DNA of 64,000 nucleotides from Dyadobacter tibetensis Y620-1. Lineage in GTDB: Bacteria; Bacteroidota; Bacteroidia; Cytophagales; Spirosomataceae. The notes beneath the pieces were generated by a model. That model ran no database searches, was not told the origin of the DNA, and saw nothing but the letters and a program-made list of their open reading frames with translations. Positions within the stretch are counted from its first letter, which is position 1; every line of letters begins with the position of its first letter. The stretch lies in assembly GCF_000566685.1 (NCBI RefSeq), contig NZ_AZQN01000011.1, forward strand, positions 57,247-121,246. Reading direction: 5' to 3'. Positions 1-7,302 of the stretch are shown piece by piece. The position numbers were made by a program, and so were the translations under genes.

Positions 1-181
1 GTAGGCCGTCACGGAAGCCTTCCAGTTCCTGAACGGTGATGCTGCGCATGGCATAAATGGTTAGAAATGAGGCTATTTCCGAGGTGCTGTACTGGCCTGT
101 GCCAATGCCGATAAGGACTTCCTTCGCTTGCATTTTGGTAAGTACCTTGTATTCAAACAGATCGTTAAGAATGCGTTTCAT
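1..181 (-). CDS. trpD: Anthranilate phosphoribosyltransferase, N-terminal part (runs off the left edge)
   Basis: Third gene of a trp operon. The enzyme joins anthranilate to PRPP in tryptophan synthesis (cytoplasm). Only the first 60 codons are in the window. The reading from the ATG at 181 begins MKRILNDLFEYKVLTKMQA and continues with a helical stretch (EVLIGIGTGQYSTSEIASF) typical of the N-terminal helical domain of the TrpD/nucleoside phosphorylase family. The PRPP site lies outside the window. It starts 51 bp after trpG ends, on the same strand. The family call rests on the fold-typical N-terminus plus the position after trpE and trpG, which together make it quite safe. Confidence 0.88.
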   Translation of the reverse strand, partial: MKRILNDLFEYKVLTKMQAKEVLIGIGTGQYSTSEIASFLTIYAMRSITVQELEGFRDGL

Positions 182-232
182 AAAATTGGATATACAATAT
201 GGAGTCTTATTGAAAGATTAGGTTAAGAAATA

Positions 233-799
233 TTAATCCTCTAACCAATTCTGGAGCATTAACTTTCCATTTTCAGTAAGTACTGATTCTGGATGAAACT
301 GAACTCCCCGAACGTCGTAACGGCTGTGAGCTAAAGCCATTACCCGTCCCTGCTCGTCGGTAGCCGTGATCTTAAGCTCCGGGGTAAAGGATTCCGGAAT
401 GACGGTCCAGGAATGATATCGTCCTACCCGAACTGGTGAAGAAATGTTGCGGAAGATTCGCTCCTGGGGGTCGGTTATGATGGCCAGGTCGCTGATACCA
501 TGCAATACCTCACTCATATTTTCCAGTTGAGCACCATATACCTCCCCAATGCCCTGATGGCCCAGACATACCCCCAGTATACTCTTTGTGGGGCCATAGG
601 TACGGATAACCTCCTGCATGATCCCTGCTTCGGATGGGATTCCGGGACCCGGAGACAACAAAATTTTATCATAACTGTTAACCTCCTCCAGGGAGATTTT
701 ATCGTTTCGAAAGATGTCCACCTGGTCATGTAACTCACGCAGGATATAGACCAGATTGTATGTGAAGGAATCGTAATTGTCGAGAACTAATATTTTCAT
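233..799 (-). CDS. trpG: Anthranilate synthase component II (glutamine amidotransferase)
   Basis: Supplies ammonia from glutamine to TrpE for anthranilate formation. The 188 residues form a class I glutamine amidotransferase: an N-terminal DNYDSFTYNL motif, the oxyanion strand LLSPGPG near residue 50, the nucleophile Cys78 in GVCLGHQ, and the His-Glu pair in VQFHPES near residue 169. Length is normal for a free-standing TrpG, with no fusion to TrpD. It lies 36 bp downstream of trpE on the same strand, so it is translated from the trp operon message. A PabA role in folate synthesis is the usual alternative, and the trp context favours TrpG, possibly shared. Confidence 0.95.
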   Translation of the reverse strand: MKILVLDNYDSFTYNLVYILRELHDQVDIFRNDKISLEEVNSYDKILLSPGPGIPSEAGIMQEVIRTYGPTKSILGVCLGHQGIGEVYGAQLENMSEVLHGISDLAIITDPQERIFRNISSPVRVGRYHSWTVIPESFTPELKITATDEQGRVMALAHSRYDVRGVQFHPESVLTENGKLMLQNWLED

Positions 800-835
800 C
801 TGAAATGAATATAGAGATAATGGATGAATGCTTTA

Positions 836-2257
836 TTATATTTCGTTGGCAAACTCAATGGCTTTACGAAGTGCAGCCAGTTTGCTGTTAATTTCCTGAA
901 GTTCGCTCTCTACAACCGACTTGGCCACCACGCCCATTCCGGCTCGGTAAAACAGGGTATTGTCCTTACTCAGGAAGGTGCGGATGGCGATGGCATGGTT
1001 GAAGTCCCCATTGAAATCCATGAATCCGATGGCGCCCCCATAAATGCTGCGATTGCTGGTTTCCATCTGGTCGATCAGCTTCATGGCGTTATGCTTGGGA
1101 GCCCCCGATAGAGTTCCTGCTGGAAAGGTGTCGGCCACTAGCTGAAGTGGATTGACATGGGCCGTCATCTTACCTACCACCTTCGACACCAGGTGGATGA
1201 CATGGGAATAATACTGTACCTCCTTATAATTGGTTACCTCTACGGCTTCGCAGCTACGACTAAGGTCATTACGTGCCAAGTCCACGAGCATGACATGCTC
1301 GGCGGTCTCCTTGGGGTCATTCAGCAATTCTTTAGCCGCAATCGCATCGGCTTGGTCATCTCCTGTCCTTTTAAAAGTGCCTGCGATAGGGTGTATTTCT
1401 GCTTGTCCATCCTTTATAAAAATCTGCTTCTCAGGGGAAGACCCGAAAATCTTATAATTGCCATAGTCGAAATAAAATAAGTAAGGAGAGGGATTAATGG
1501 ATCGGAGTGCCCTGTAAACATTGAAGTCGTCGCCCTGAAAACTGCGGCTAAAGCGTCGGGAAGGCACGATTTGGAAAACATCGCCCCGAAGGCAGTGGTC
1601 GATTCCCTGTTGGATTACCGTTCGCATTTCATCGTCAGTAACATTGGAGGTCTCCTCCGACGTTATTTTAAAGCCATATTGCGGATAGTTTCGATTTTTG
1701 ATCAGGGTTTCAATTTGCTGAAGCCCACTGCCTGCTGCCTGGTTACCATAGGTATGCTCGAAAATATAGAGTTCGTTTTTGAAATGGTTGATGGCAATGA
1801 CATATCGAAATACCTGATAGAAAATTTGGTCGATAGCGGTCTCTTTACTGGGGCCCTGCACGTCGATGTCCTCAAAATACTGAACGGCATCGTAGGTCAT
1901 ATGTCCGAACAGGCCATTGGTGATGAAAGGGAAGTTATGCTTTTCGGACTGGAAGCCTTGGGCAAAGCCATAAAGAGCCTGAACGGCATCCTTTTTATTT
2001 TCCAGTTGGTAGGACACTTTTTCTCCATTGGGATAGAGTGACGAAACCTCGCTATCATTGAGTTTAAAAGAAGCTACAGGGTCGCAGCAGATATAGGAAA
2101 ACGAGTTGTCGTTGCCATGATAGTCCGAACTTTCCAGTAAGATGGTGTTTACAAACCGATCTCTAAGCTTTAGATAAATCGATACGGGTGTAAGGGTGTC
2201 TGCGAGTAGTTTTTTATACTCCGACTTAATGGGGAAGGTTTTTGATTCGATTTGCAT
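836..2257 (-). CDS. trpE: Anthranilate synthase component I
   Basis: Makes anthranilate from chorismate with TrpG, the committed step to tryptophan. 473 residues: an N-terminal regulatory domain carrying the LLESS motif (residues 40-44), the element that binds feedback tryptophan in TrpE, and a C-terminal chorismate-binding domain with QIVPSRRFSR, the IAGTFKRTG stretch, the LVDLARNDLSR motif and GTLSGAPKHNAM. All catalytic motifs are present, so both allosteric and transcriptional control by tryptophan look possible. It is the first structural gene of the operon and sits 22 bp downstream of a terminator-type hairpin. Confidence 0.96.
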   Translation of the reverse strand: MQIESKTFPIKSEYKKLLADTLTPVSIYLKLRDRFVNTILLESSDYHGNDNSFSYICCDPVASFKLNDSEVSSLYPNGEKVSYQLENKKDAVQALYGFAQGFQSEKHNFPFITNGLFGHMTYDAVQYFEDIDVQGPSKETAIDQIFYQVFRYVIAINHFKNELYIFEHTYGNQAAGSGLQQIETLIKNRNYPQYGFKITSEETSNVTDDEMRTVIQQGIDHCLRGDVFQIVPSRRFSRSFQGDDFNVYRALRSINPSPYLFYFDYGNYKIFGSSPEKQIFIKDGQAEIHPIAGTFKRTGDDQADAIAAKELLNDPKETAEHVMLVDLARNDLSRSCEAVEVTNYKEVQYYSHVIHLVSKVVGKMTAHVNPLQLVADTFPAGTLSGAPKHNAMKLIDQMETSNRSIYGGAIGFMDFNGDFNHAIAIRTFLSKDNTLFYRAGMGVVAKSVVESELQEINSKLAALRKAIEFANEI

Positions 2258-2278
2258 GTTTAGAAAAAAAAGTTGGAA

Positions 2279-2317
2279 ACAAAAAAAACGGCTCGCTGTT
2301 GAATGAACAGCGAGCCG
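2279..2317 (-). terminator. trp attenuator: intrinsic terminator in the trpE leader
   Basis: On the minus strand a 12-bp perfect stem (2306-2317 with 2289-2300) encloses a 5-nt loop and is followed at once by eight U in the transcript. It lies between the leader peptide stop (2357) and the trpE ATG (2257), with no gene end before it, so it can only stop transcripts of the operon itself. This is the expected position of an attenuator. Confidence 0.9.
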
Positions 2318-2356
2318 TGATACGAGTATTTTTTCAATTGTATACCATACAGTAGC

Positions 2357-2419
2357 CTACGCGTCCAATCCATTTAGACGAGCTTGCCACCACCATACGA
2401 TATTCAATGTAGTATTCAT
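2357..2419 (-). CDS. trpL: trp leader peptide (20 aa, three consecutive Trp codons)
   Basis: A 20-codon ORF on the minus strand, ATG at 2419 and TAG at 2357, too short for normal gene calling. It contains IVWWWQARL: codons 9-11 (2395-2387) are TGG TGG TGG. The stop is about 40 nt before the attenuator hairpin. Trp is the rarest residue, so three in a row in a 20-residue ORF just upstream of trpE is very unlikely by chance. By analogy with known trp leaders, ribosome stalling at these codons under Trp starvation should prevent terminator folding. A purine-rich stretch (2441-2447) lies about 21 nt upstream of the ATG, too far for a normal Shine-Dalgarno site. Confidence 0.88.
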   Translation of the reverse strand: MNTTLNIVWWWQARLNGLDA

Positions 2420-2465
2420 GAGTCGATATTATTAATCGATCCTCCTCAGGGAGAGTACGATGCTG

Positions 2466-2473
2466 CAAATATA
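2466..2473 (-). promoter_or_regulatory. Putative trp operon promoter (-7 box)
   Basis: Minus-strand TATATTTG matches the Bacteroidota -7 consensus TAnnTTTG. A TTG lies 21 bp upstream, near the usual -33 distance. The predicted start near 2460 leaves about 40 nt before the leader ATG. The box touches the tatC terminator, so termination and initiation are packed into about 50 bp. Confidence 0.6.
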
Positions 2474-2474
2474 T

Positions 2475-2514
2475 AAAAAGACCATGGAGATATTCAAGCT
2501 TCCATGGTCTTTTT
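2475..2514 (-). terminator. Terminator of tatC
   Basis: 14-bp perfect stem (2475-2488 with 2501-2514) with T-runs on both sides. It lies 32 bp past the tatC stop and separates tatC from the trp promoter. It could work in either direction. Confidence 0.85.
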
Positions 2515-2545
2515 ATTTTTTGGTACTTATTTTCAATCGATTATT

Positions 2546-3409
2546 TTATTCCACCGGGCCCTGGAGATTTTTTTCCTCCCGAAGCCTCTCTTTTTCCACT
2601 CTTCCCGATACCAGTATACTGATTTCGAAGAGAAGGAATAAGGGGATAGCGACCAGAATCTGGCTATAAATATCCGGTGACGGGGTAATAATAGCGGCTA
2701 CAATTAAGATCACAATGATAGAATGCTTGCGGTACTCGCGCATAAATGCAGGAGTAAGTATACCTACTTTCGAAAGCACAAATACTACGACCGGCAACTG
2801 GAAGGCTATTCCACAAGCTAGGGTGAGGGTGGCAACTAAGGATATATAGGAGCCTATACTGAATTCATTGATAATGGCAGGATCTAAGGTGAAGTTGGCC
2901 AGGAAATTGATAGCCAAGGGGGTCACGATATAATAGCCAAATAGTACTCCTGAAAAGAATAGGAAAGTAACATAAAAAACGGCACCCCGGGCCGACCTCC
3001 TCTCGGAGGGCTTAAGGCCAGGCTTGATAAAACGCCATATTTCCCAGAAAGCATAAGGGAAAGCAAAAACTAAACCGGCAATTACCGATGAGGTCATACT
3101 CATCGTGAACTGGTCGCCCACTCCTATCGCCTGGAGCTCAAAGTTGAGTGCCTTAATACAAAGTTCGTCATATTTCACCTTGTCAGCCAGCAGGCAGAGC
3201 ATGCGATAAGTCCAAAACTCAGGCCGTGATGGGGCAATAATGACATAGTGATACAATTCTTCTATATAAGCGAAAGCGATGATAGCAAACACGAGAATGG
3301 AGCCTGCAGCTCTGATAACGTGCCATCTCAATTCTTCCAGATGACTCAGAAAGGACATTTCTTCTCCTGAATCGTCTTCGGTATTGTCTAAATCCTGATC
3401 TAAAGGCAT
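2546..3409 (-). CDS. tatC: Sec-independent protein translocase TatC
   Basis: Core of the twin-arginine pathway that exports folded proteins across the inner membrane; TatC binds the RR signal peptide. 287 residues with an acidic N-terminus, then the TatC signature FLSHLEELRWHVIRA (about residues 20-34). Around six hydrophobic segments follow, including the conserved FxxPYAFWEIWRFIKPGL loop (about 118-134). The long periplasmic loop between TM1 and TM2 (YRMLCLLADKVKYDELC) is typical of Bacteroidota versions. No tatA/tatB gene is next to it. It ends in its own terminator, so it is probably a single-gene unit. Confidence 0.95.
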   Translation of the reverse strand: MPLDQDLDNTEDDSGEEMSFLSHLEELRWHVIRAAGSILVFAIIAFAYIEELYHYVIIAPSRPEFWTYRMLCLLADKVKYDELCIKALNFELQAIGVGDQFTMSMTSSVIAGLVFAFPYAFWEIWRFIKPGLKPSERRSARGAVFYVTFLFFSGVLFGYYIVTPLAINFLANFTLDPAIINEFSIGSYISLVATLTLACGIAFQLPVVVFVLSKVGILTPAFMREYRKHSIIVILIVAAIITPSPDIYSQILVAIPLFLLFEISILVSGRVEKERLREEKNLQGPVE

Positions 3410-3556
3410 ACGGTTATAATAGTACTAAAAAATGAACCTCTCTGAGGGGCAGCCCGAAACTGGCCTCTGGGTGTTTACCTTGAGGGTTAATAAGAAATCT
3501 ATCTACGAATAAATTATTGAAAAAGATGGATAGGTCTTTCACTTATCGTATTTACT

Positions 3557-3586
3557 TAAAAAACCCGCCGCTTAAGTGCGGCGGGT
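3557..3586 (-). terminator. Terminator of pdhA
   Basis: GC-rich 9-bp stem (3563-3571 with 3578-3586) followed on the minus strand by six U; it lies 22 bp past the pdhA stop. Confidence 0.85.
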
Positions 3587-3607
3587 TATCTTGATCAAGT
3601 GAAAGAT

Positions 3608-4639
3608 TTAGTCCATTACAAATGGATAGTCGTCTTCCACATATACATCTGTATAGGCTTCCGAGGCATCGGGAAATTCCGACTCTTCTGCAAATTGTAC
3701 CGAATCGGCAACAATTCCTTTTATCTTCTTGTCAATTGCATCAAGCTCTTCGGCTGTAGCAATCTTGTTTTCTAAAATAACGGCACGAATCTGCTCTATC
3801 GGATCGCGGTGTTTGTATTCCTCGACTTCTTCTTTGGACCGGTATTTCTGAGGGTCCGACATCGAATGCCCCCTGTAGCGATAGGTTCTGAATTCAAGGA
3901 ATGTAGGTCCATCTCCCTTGCGTGCGCGCTCTGCTGCACGGGAAACCGCTTCGTGGATGGCCTCAACGCTCATTCCATCAACCGGTTCAGAGGGGATATC
4001 ATAGCCTTCCCCAAGCGTATAAAGCTCGGTAACGTTGGAAGAACGCGCTACGGAAGTACCCATGGCATATCCATTATTCTCCACTACGAAAATCACAGGA
4101 AGTTTCCAGGTCATGGCCATATTCAGGGCCTCATGAAATGCCCCCTGACGAATGGCACCATCACCGAAGTAACAAATACAAACCTTACCGGTTTTCTTGT
4201 ACTTCTCTGCAAAGGCGATTCCAGCTCCTAGGGGGATCTGAGCACCTACAATTCCATGACCACCTACGAAGCCCACTTCCTTGTCGAAAATGTGCATGGA
4301 GCCACCTTTTCCTTTGGTTGTACCCGTTTTCTTGCCAAAAAGCTCCGCCATAATGGCGTTGGGGCTCGTGCCTAAGGCCAAAGGAATACCGTGGTCGCGG
4401 TAGGCAGTGATGTACTTATCTCCCTTGGTCAGGGCGGTTACCGCACCAGAGGAACAGGCTTCCTGACCGATATACAAATGACAAAACCCGCGAATCTTTT
4501 GCTGGCCATAAAGTTGTCCAGACTTTTCTTCGAAGCGTCTTTGTAGGAGCATATTCTCAAACCAGAACATATAACGCTCGGCCGAATGCTGTAATTTTTT
4601 GGGTGCTGCTGCTTTCTTTTTTTCAGTAACGGTAGCCAT
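3608..4639 (-). CDS. pdhA: Pyruvate dehydrogenase E1 component, alpha subunit
   Basis: Thiamine-diphosphate subunit that decarboxylates pyruvate in the pyruvate dehydrogenase complex. 343 residues; the TPP-binding motif runs from GDG (158-160) to NN (187-188). The phosphorylation-loop region of the family, RTYRYRGHSMSDP, is present near residue 265. The length is normal for an alpha subunit of the alpha2beta2 E1 type, so a separate beta subunit is needed and is not in this window. A branched-chain 2-oxoacid E1 alpha is the main alternative, but the sequence style fits PdhA. A 7-bp inverted repeat (4659-4665 with 4672-4678) sits in its leader about 20 bp before the ATG. Confidence 0.92.
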   Translation of the reverse strand: MATVTEKKKAAAPKKLQHSAERYMFWFENMLLQRRFEEKSGQLYGQQKIRGFCHLYIGQEACSSGAVTALTKGDKYITAYRDHGIPLALGTSPNAIMAELFGKKTGTTKGKGGSMHIFDKEVGFVGGHGIVGAQIPLGAGIAFAEKYKKTGKVCICYFGDGAIRQGAFHEALNMAMTWKLPVIFVVENNGYAMGTSVARSSNVTELYTLGEGYDIPSEPVDGMSVEAIHEAVSRAAERARKGDGPTFLEFRTYRYRGHSMSDPQKYRSKEEVEEYKHRDPIEQIRAVILENKIATAEELDAIDKKIKGIVADSVQFAEESEFPDASEAYTDVYVEDDYPFVMD

Positions 4640-4757
4640 CTATTTGGTTCTCGTTTATAAAGACAGAACTTTGTCTTTAAGTTAATGGTTGAACAGAGTC
4701 TGTTTGTTGCGGTACTCACGCAATTGATTTGCGAAAATAAGCATAAACTAAATAACA

Positions 4758-5876
4758 ATGAAGCTCATGTGGCTAGAAAAACTCCATCTTACTTACTTTA
4801 AGAGTTATGAAGAGCGTGTTTTTACCTTCGGACCACAGGTAAATTGCATCATTGGAGAGAATGGGAGCGGTAAAACGAACTTACTCGATGCAATATATTT
4901 TCTTAGTCTTACCAAAAGCGCCTTCCAGAGCCAAGACGCCCTGTCTGTCCAACATCAGGCCGATTTTTTCCTAATCGATGGGGTGTTTCAGGCCCAGGAA
5001 AGGGCCACTCAGATTACCTGTAGCTACCAAAAGGGGCAACGGAAGCTTTTTATGGCCGACAAAAAAAACTATGACAGGCTTAGCGACCATATCGGTGCAT
5101 TTCCCTTGGTATTAATTGCGCCCAACGACACCGACCTGATCCGCGATGGTAGCGAGGAACGAAGACGCTTCTTCGATGGGGTGCTGTCTCAGGCAGCCGG
5201 CGATTATTTGCAGGATTTTTTGCAGTACAATAAAATTCTTCAGCAAAGAAATGCCTTGTTAAAGCTTTTTGGAGAGAGAAATTACCTAGATCAGGATTTA
5301 TTAGAAACTTATAACGAGCCTATGGTCCTATATGCTCAGCGGATTTTTCAACATAGGAAACACTTTATGGATCGTTTTCTTCCCTTGTTTCGCAAATATT
5401 ATAAGTACCTCAGTAGCGGTAAAGAATTGGTGGATATTACCTACGAAAGCGAAGTCGCCAGCGCAGATTTTCCTACCGAATTTCGGAAAAATGCCTCTCG
5501 GGATCTCCATGCACATCGAACACTTAAAGGGGTTCATAAAGACGAATATGTCTTCGAAATAGATCGAGTGAGCCTGAAGAAATTTGGATCACAAGGTCAG
5601 CAAAAATCTTATCTGATCGCATTAAAGCTGGCACAATTTGAGCTTTTAAAGCAGGAAAAAGGCCTAACCCCCATCCTGCTGCTGGACGATATATTCGACA
5701 AACTCGATGATCGGCGAATTCAACAGCTTATAGAGCTCATCGATGATGGCTTTCTAGGCCAGGTGTTTATTACTGATGCTCGACCGGAGCGATCCCAGAA
5801 AATTCTTGATAAAGTAAAAGCAGAAGTTCGGTTTTATGAAATCGTAGGGACGGATCTACAGGCCAATAGCCTTTAA
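4758..5876 (+). CDS. recF: DNA replication and repair protein RecF
   Basis: SMC-like ATPase that helps load RecA at gapped DNA. 372 residues: N-terminal RecF signature LTYFKSYEE, Walker A GENGSGKT (33-40), ABC signature SQGQQKS (about 280) and Walker B ILLLDDIFDKLD (about 312-323). Length is normal. Two ATGs compete: 4758 (MKLMWLEK) and 4767 (MWLEKLHL); homologues usually begin close to the second. It diverges from pdhA over 118 bp. It is not beside dnaA/dnaN, as is common in this phylum. Confidence 0.96.
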   Translation: MKLMWLEKLHLTYFKSYEERVFTFGPQVNCIIGENGSGKTNLLDAIYFLSLTKSAFQSQDALSVQHQADFFLIDGVFQAQERATQITCSYQKGQRKLFMADKKNYDRLSDHIGAFPLVLIAPNDTDLIRDGSEERRRFFDGVLSQAAGDYLQDFLQYNKILQQRNALLKLFGERNYLDQDLLETYNEPMVLYAQRIFQHRKHFMDRFLPLFRKYYKYLSSGKELVDITYESEVASADFPTEFRKNASRDLHAHRTLKGVHKDEYVFEIDRVSLKKFGSQGQQKSYLIALKLAQFELLKQEKGLTPILLLDDIFDKLDDRRIQQLIELIDDGFLGQVFITDARPERSQKILDKVKAEVRFYEIVGTDLQANSL

Positions 5877-5899
5877 GACTATGGCCTGTTTGTTTTTTT
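5858..5899 (+). terminator. Terminator of recF (stop codon in the loop)
   Basis: Stem 5858-5869 with 5879-5889 (one bulged A), followed by a T-rich run. The recF TAA (5874-5876) lies in the loop, so the hairpin overlaps the gene end. Confidence 0.75.
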
Positions 5900-5931
5900 G
5901 TTGAAGAGCTGAACCTTCTCCAACCCCCTGG

Positions 5932-6999
5932 CTAAACGAACTTGCTATTCAAATGCTTGGCTTCATTGACGAACTCCTTTACCTTTTGCTCGTCATCCTT
6001 TTTGCAAATCAACAACACTCCATCGTACTCCGCCACAATAAATCCATCCAGTCCATTGACGACGACCAACTTGTCTTTTGGCGTTTTGATTATGGAATTC
6101 GTTGTATTGTACAGTAGCGTTTGACCATCTATGACGTTCTGGCGCTCATCTTTTTCCGACAGTTCATATAAGGACTTCCAGGTTCCCAGGTCCGACCAGC
6201 CGAAACTGCTAAGTACTACATGAACGTTATCGGCCTTCTCCATGATACCGTTGTCTATCGAGATGCTACCACAGTGCTGATAAGCCTTGCCTATAAACTT
6301 GGCCTCCGACGGTTGATAGTAATGAGGGGTGCCCTCCTCAAATATTTCTGCTATTTCTGGCTGATAAGTCTTCAGCGCCTTTTTAAAGCTAGCTACATTC
6401 CATACGAAAATACCGGCATTCCATACGAAATCTCCGCTTTCCAAAAATTGTACAGCCAGATCATGTTGTGGCTTTTCGGTAAATGATTTGACCTTTTTTA
6501 CGGTGAGCTTGTCCGGGATATACTGGATGTAGCCATAACCTGTGTCGGGACGGGTAGGCTGGATGCCCAGGGTGATCAGAATATCCTGAGAACGGGTAGC
6601 CCCCAAAGCCACGCGGATGGTGTCCTTAAAGGTCTCCTCTTTAAGGATGATATGATCGGCAGGTGCTACTACAATGTTTGCCTCAGGATTCTTTCTGGCG
6701 ATTTTGTAACAAGCGTATGCTATGCAGGGTGCCGTGTTGCGACGATGGGGCTCTAGCAATATCTGCTCCTCCGAAAGGAAGGGCAATTGCTCTGTGATCA
6801 ATCCCTTATACTCCTGACTGGTAACGATATATATATTCTCCTGGGGGCATACACCCTCAAATCGGTCGGCAGTCTGTTGCAATAAGGTGCGGCCCGTGCC
6901 CAGTACATCATGGAATTGCTTTGGAAAAGAGGTTCGGCTGAAGGGCCAAAAACGGGAGCCTACTCCTCCTGCCATGATGATTACAAAGGTGTTCTGCAT
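5932..6999 (-). CDS. manC: Mannose-1-phosphate guanylyltransferase (GDP-mannose pyrophosphorylase)
   Basis: Makes GDP-mannose from mannose-1-phosphate and GTP for polysaccharides and glycoproteins. About 355 residues: nucleotidyltransferase signature IIMAGGVGSRFWPFSR at the N-terminus followed by FPKQF, the VAPADH metal-site strand, and the FTEKP motif. The reading frame is open further upstream (to 7101), but the family begins right before the signature, so the ATG at 6999 (MQNTFVIIMAGG) is chosen. There is no C-terminal isomerase domain, so this is the monofunctional type. It is convergent with recF. It may feed the Fcl enzyme encoded at 57.7 kb through a Gmd not seen here. Confidence 0.93.
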   Translation of the reverse strand: MQNTFVIIMAGGVGSRFWPFSRTSFPKQFHDVLGTGRTLLQQTADRFEGVCPQENIYIVTSQEYKGLITEQLPFLSEEQILLEPHRRNTAPCIAYACYKIARKNPEANIVVAPADHIILKEETFKDTIRVALGATRSQDILITLGIQPTRPDTGYGYIQYIPDKLTVKKVKSFTEKPQHDLAVQFLESGDFVWNAGIFVWNVASFKKALKTYQPEIAEIFEEGTPHYYQPSEAKFIGKAYQHCGSISIDNGIMEKADNVHVVLSSFGWSDLGTWKSLYELSEKDERQNVIDGQTLLYNTTNSIIKTPKDKLVVVNGLDGFIVAEYDGVLLICKKDDEQKVKEFVNEAKHLNSKFV

Positions 7000-7302
7000 T
7001 ATTGAATCGTTGTTATAGTTATAGCGCGTTTGAAACCCTAAAGCTATGCATAAACTATGTTTCTTTTCGTCAAAATTGAACAATTTTAAGTAAAACGTCA
7101 ATTTTATGTCAGCAACCTCTAATTGAGTGTTGAGTAATGTTTAGTATTGATCGATATTTTTCGAAAAAGTATGAAGTAACTTTTGGTTGTCTTTTTATAG
7201 ACTGTTGATTTGGCATCAAATAAAGATTTTTTTGAATTAATATAATAATAAATTCTCAAAATACTGTACATTGTTATCGAATCATCAAGCTAAACATTTA
7301 CT
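7000..7302. other. Intergenic region, divergent manC / TonB receptor
   Basis: AT-rich, no ORF or RNA gene recognised. It holds a perfect 12-bp palindrome (TTTTTCGAAAAA near 7157-7168). A near-match to the -7 box, TAACTTTT, lies near 7186 on the plus strand and another, TAGCTTTA, near 7042 on the minus strand. These may be the promoters of the two divergent genes, but neither is a clean match. Confidence 0.4.

Noticed and set aside
824..2041. Long plus-strand frames opposite trpE (95, 107 and 156 residues)
   Set aside because: They lie in the antisense of a complete trpE with all motifs; no homology-like pattern, and the coding signal is on the minus strand.
3809..4353. Plus-strand frames of 140 and 71 residues opposite pdhA
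   Set aside because: Mirror of pdhA codon structure; no signal, motif or spacing that would make a gene.
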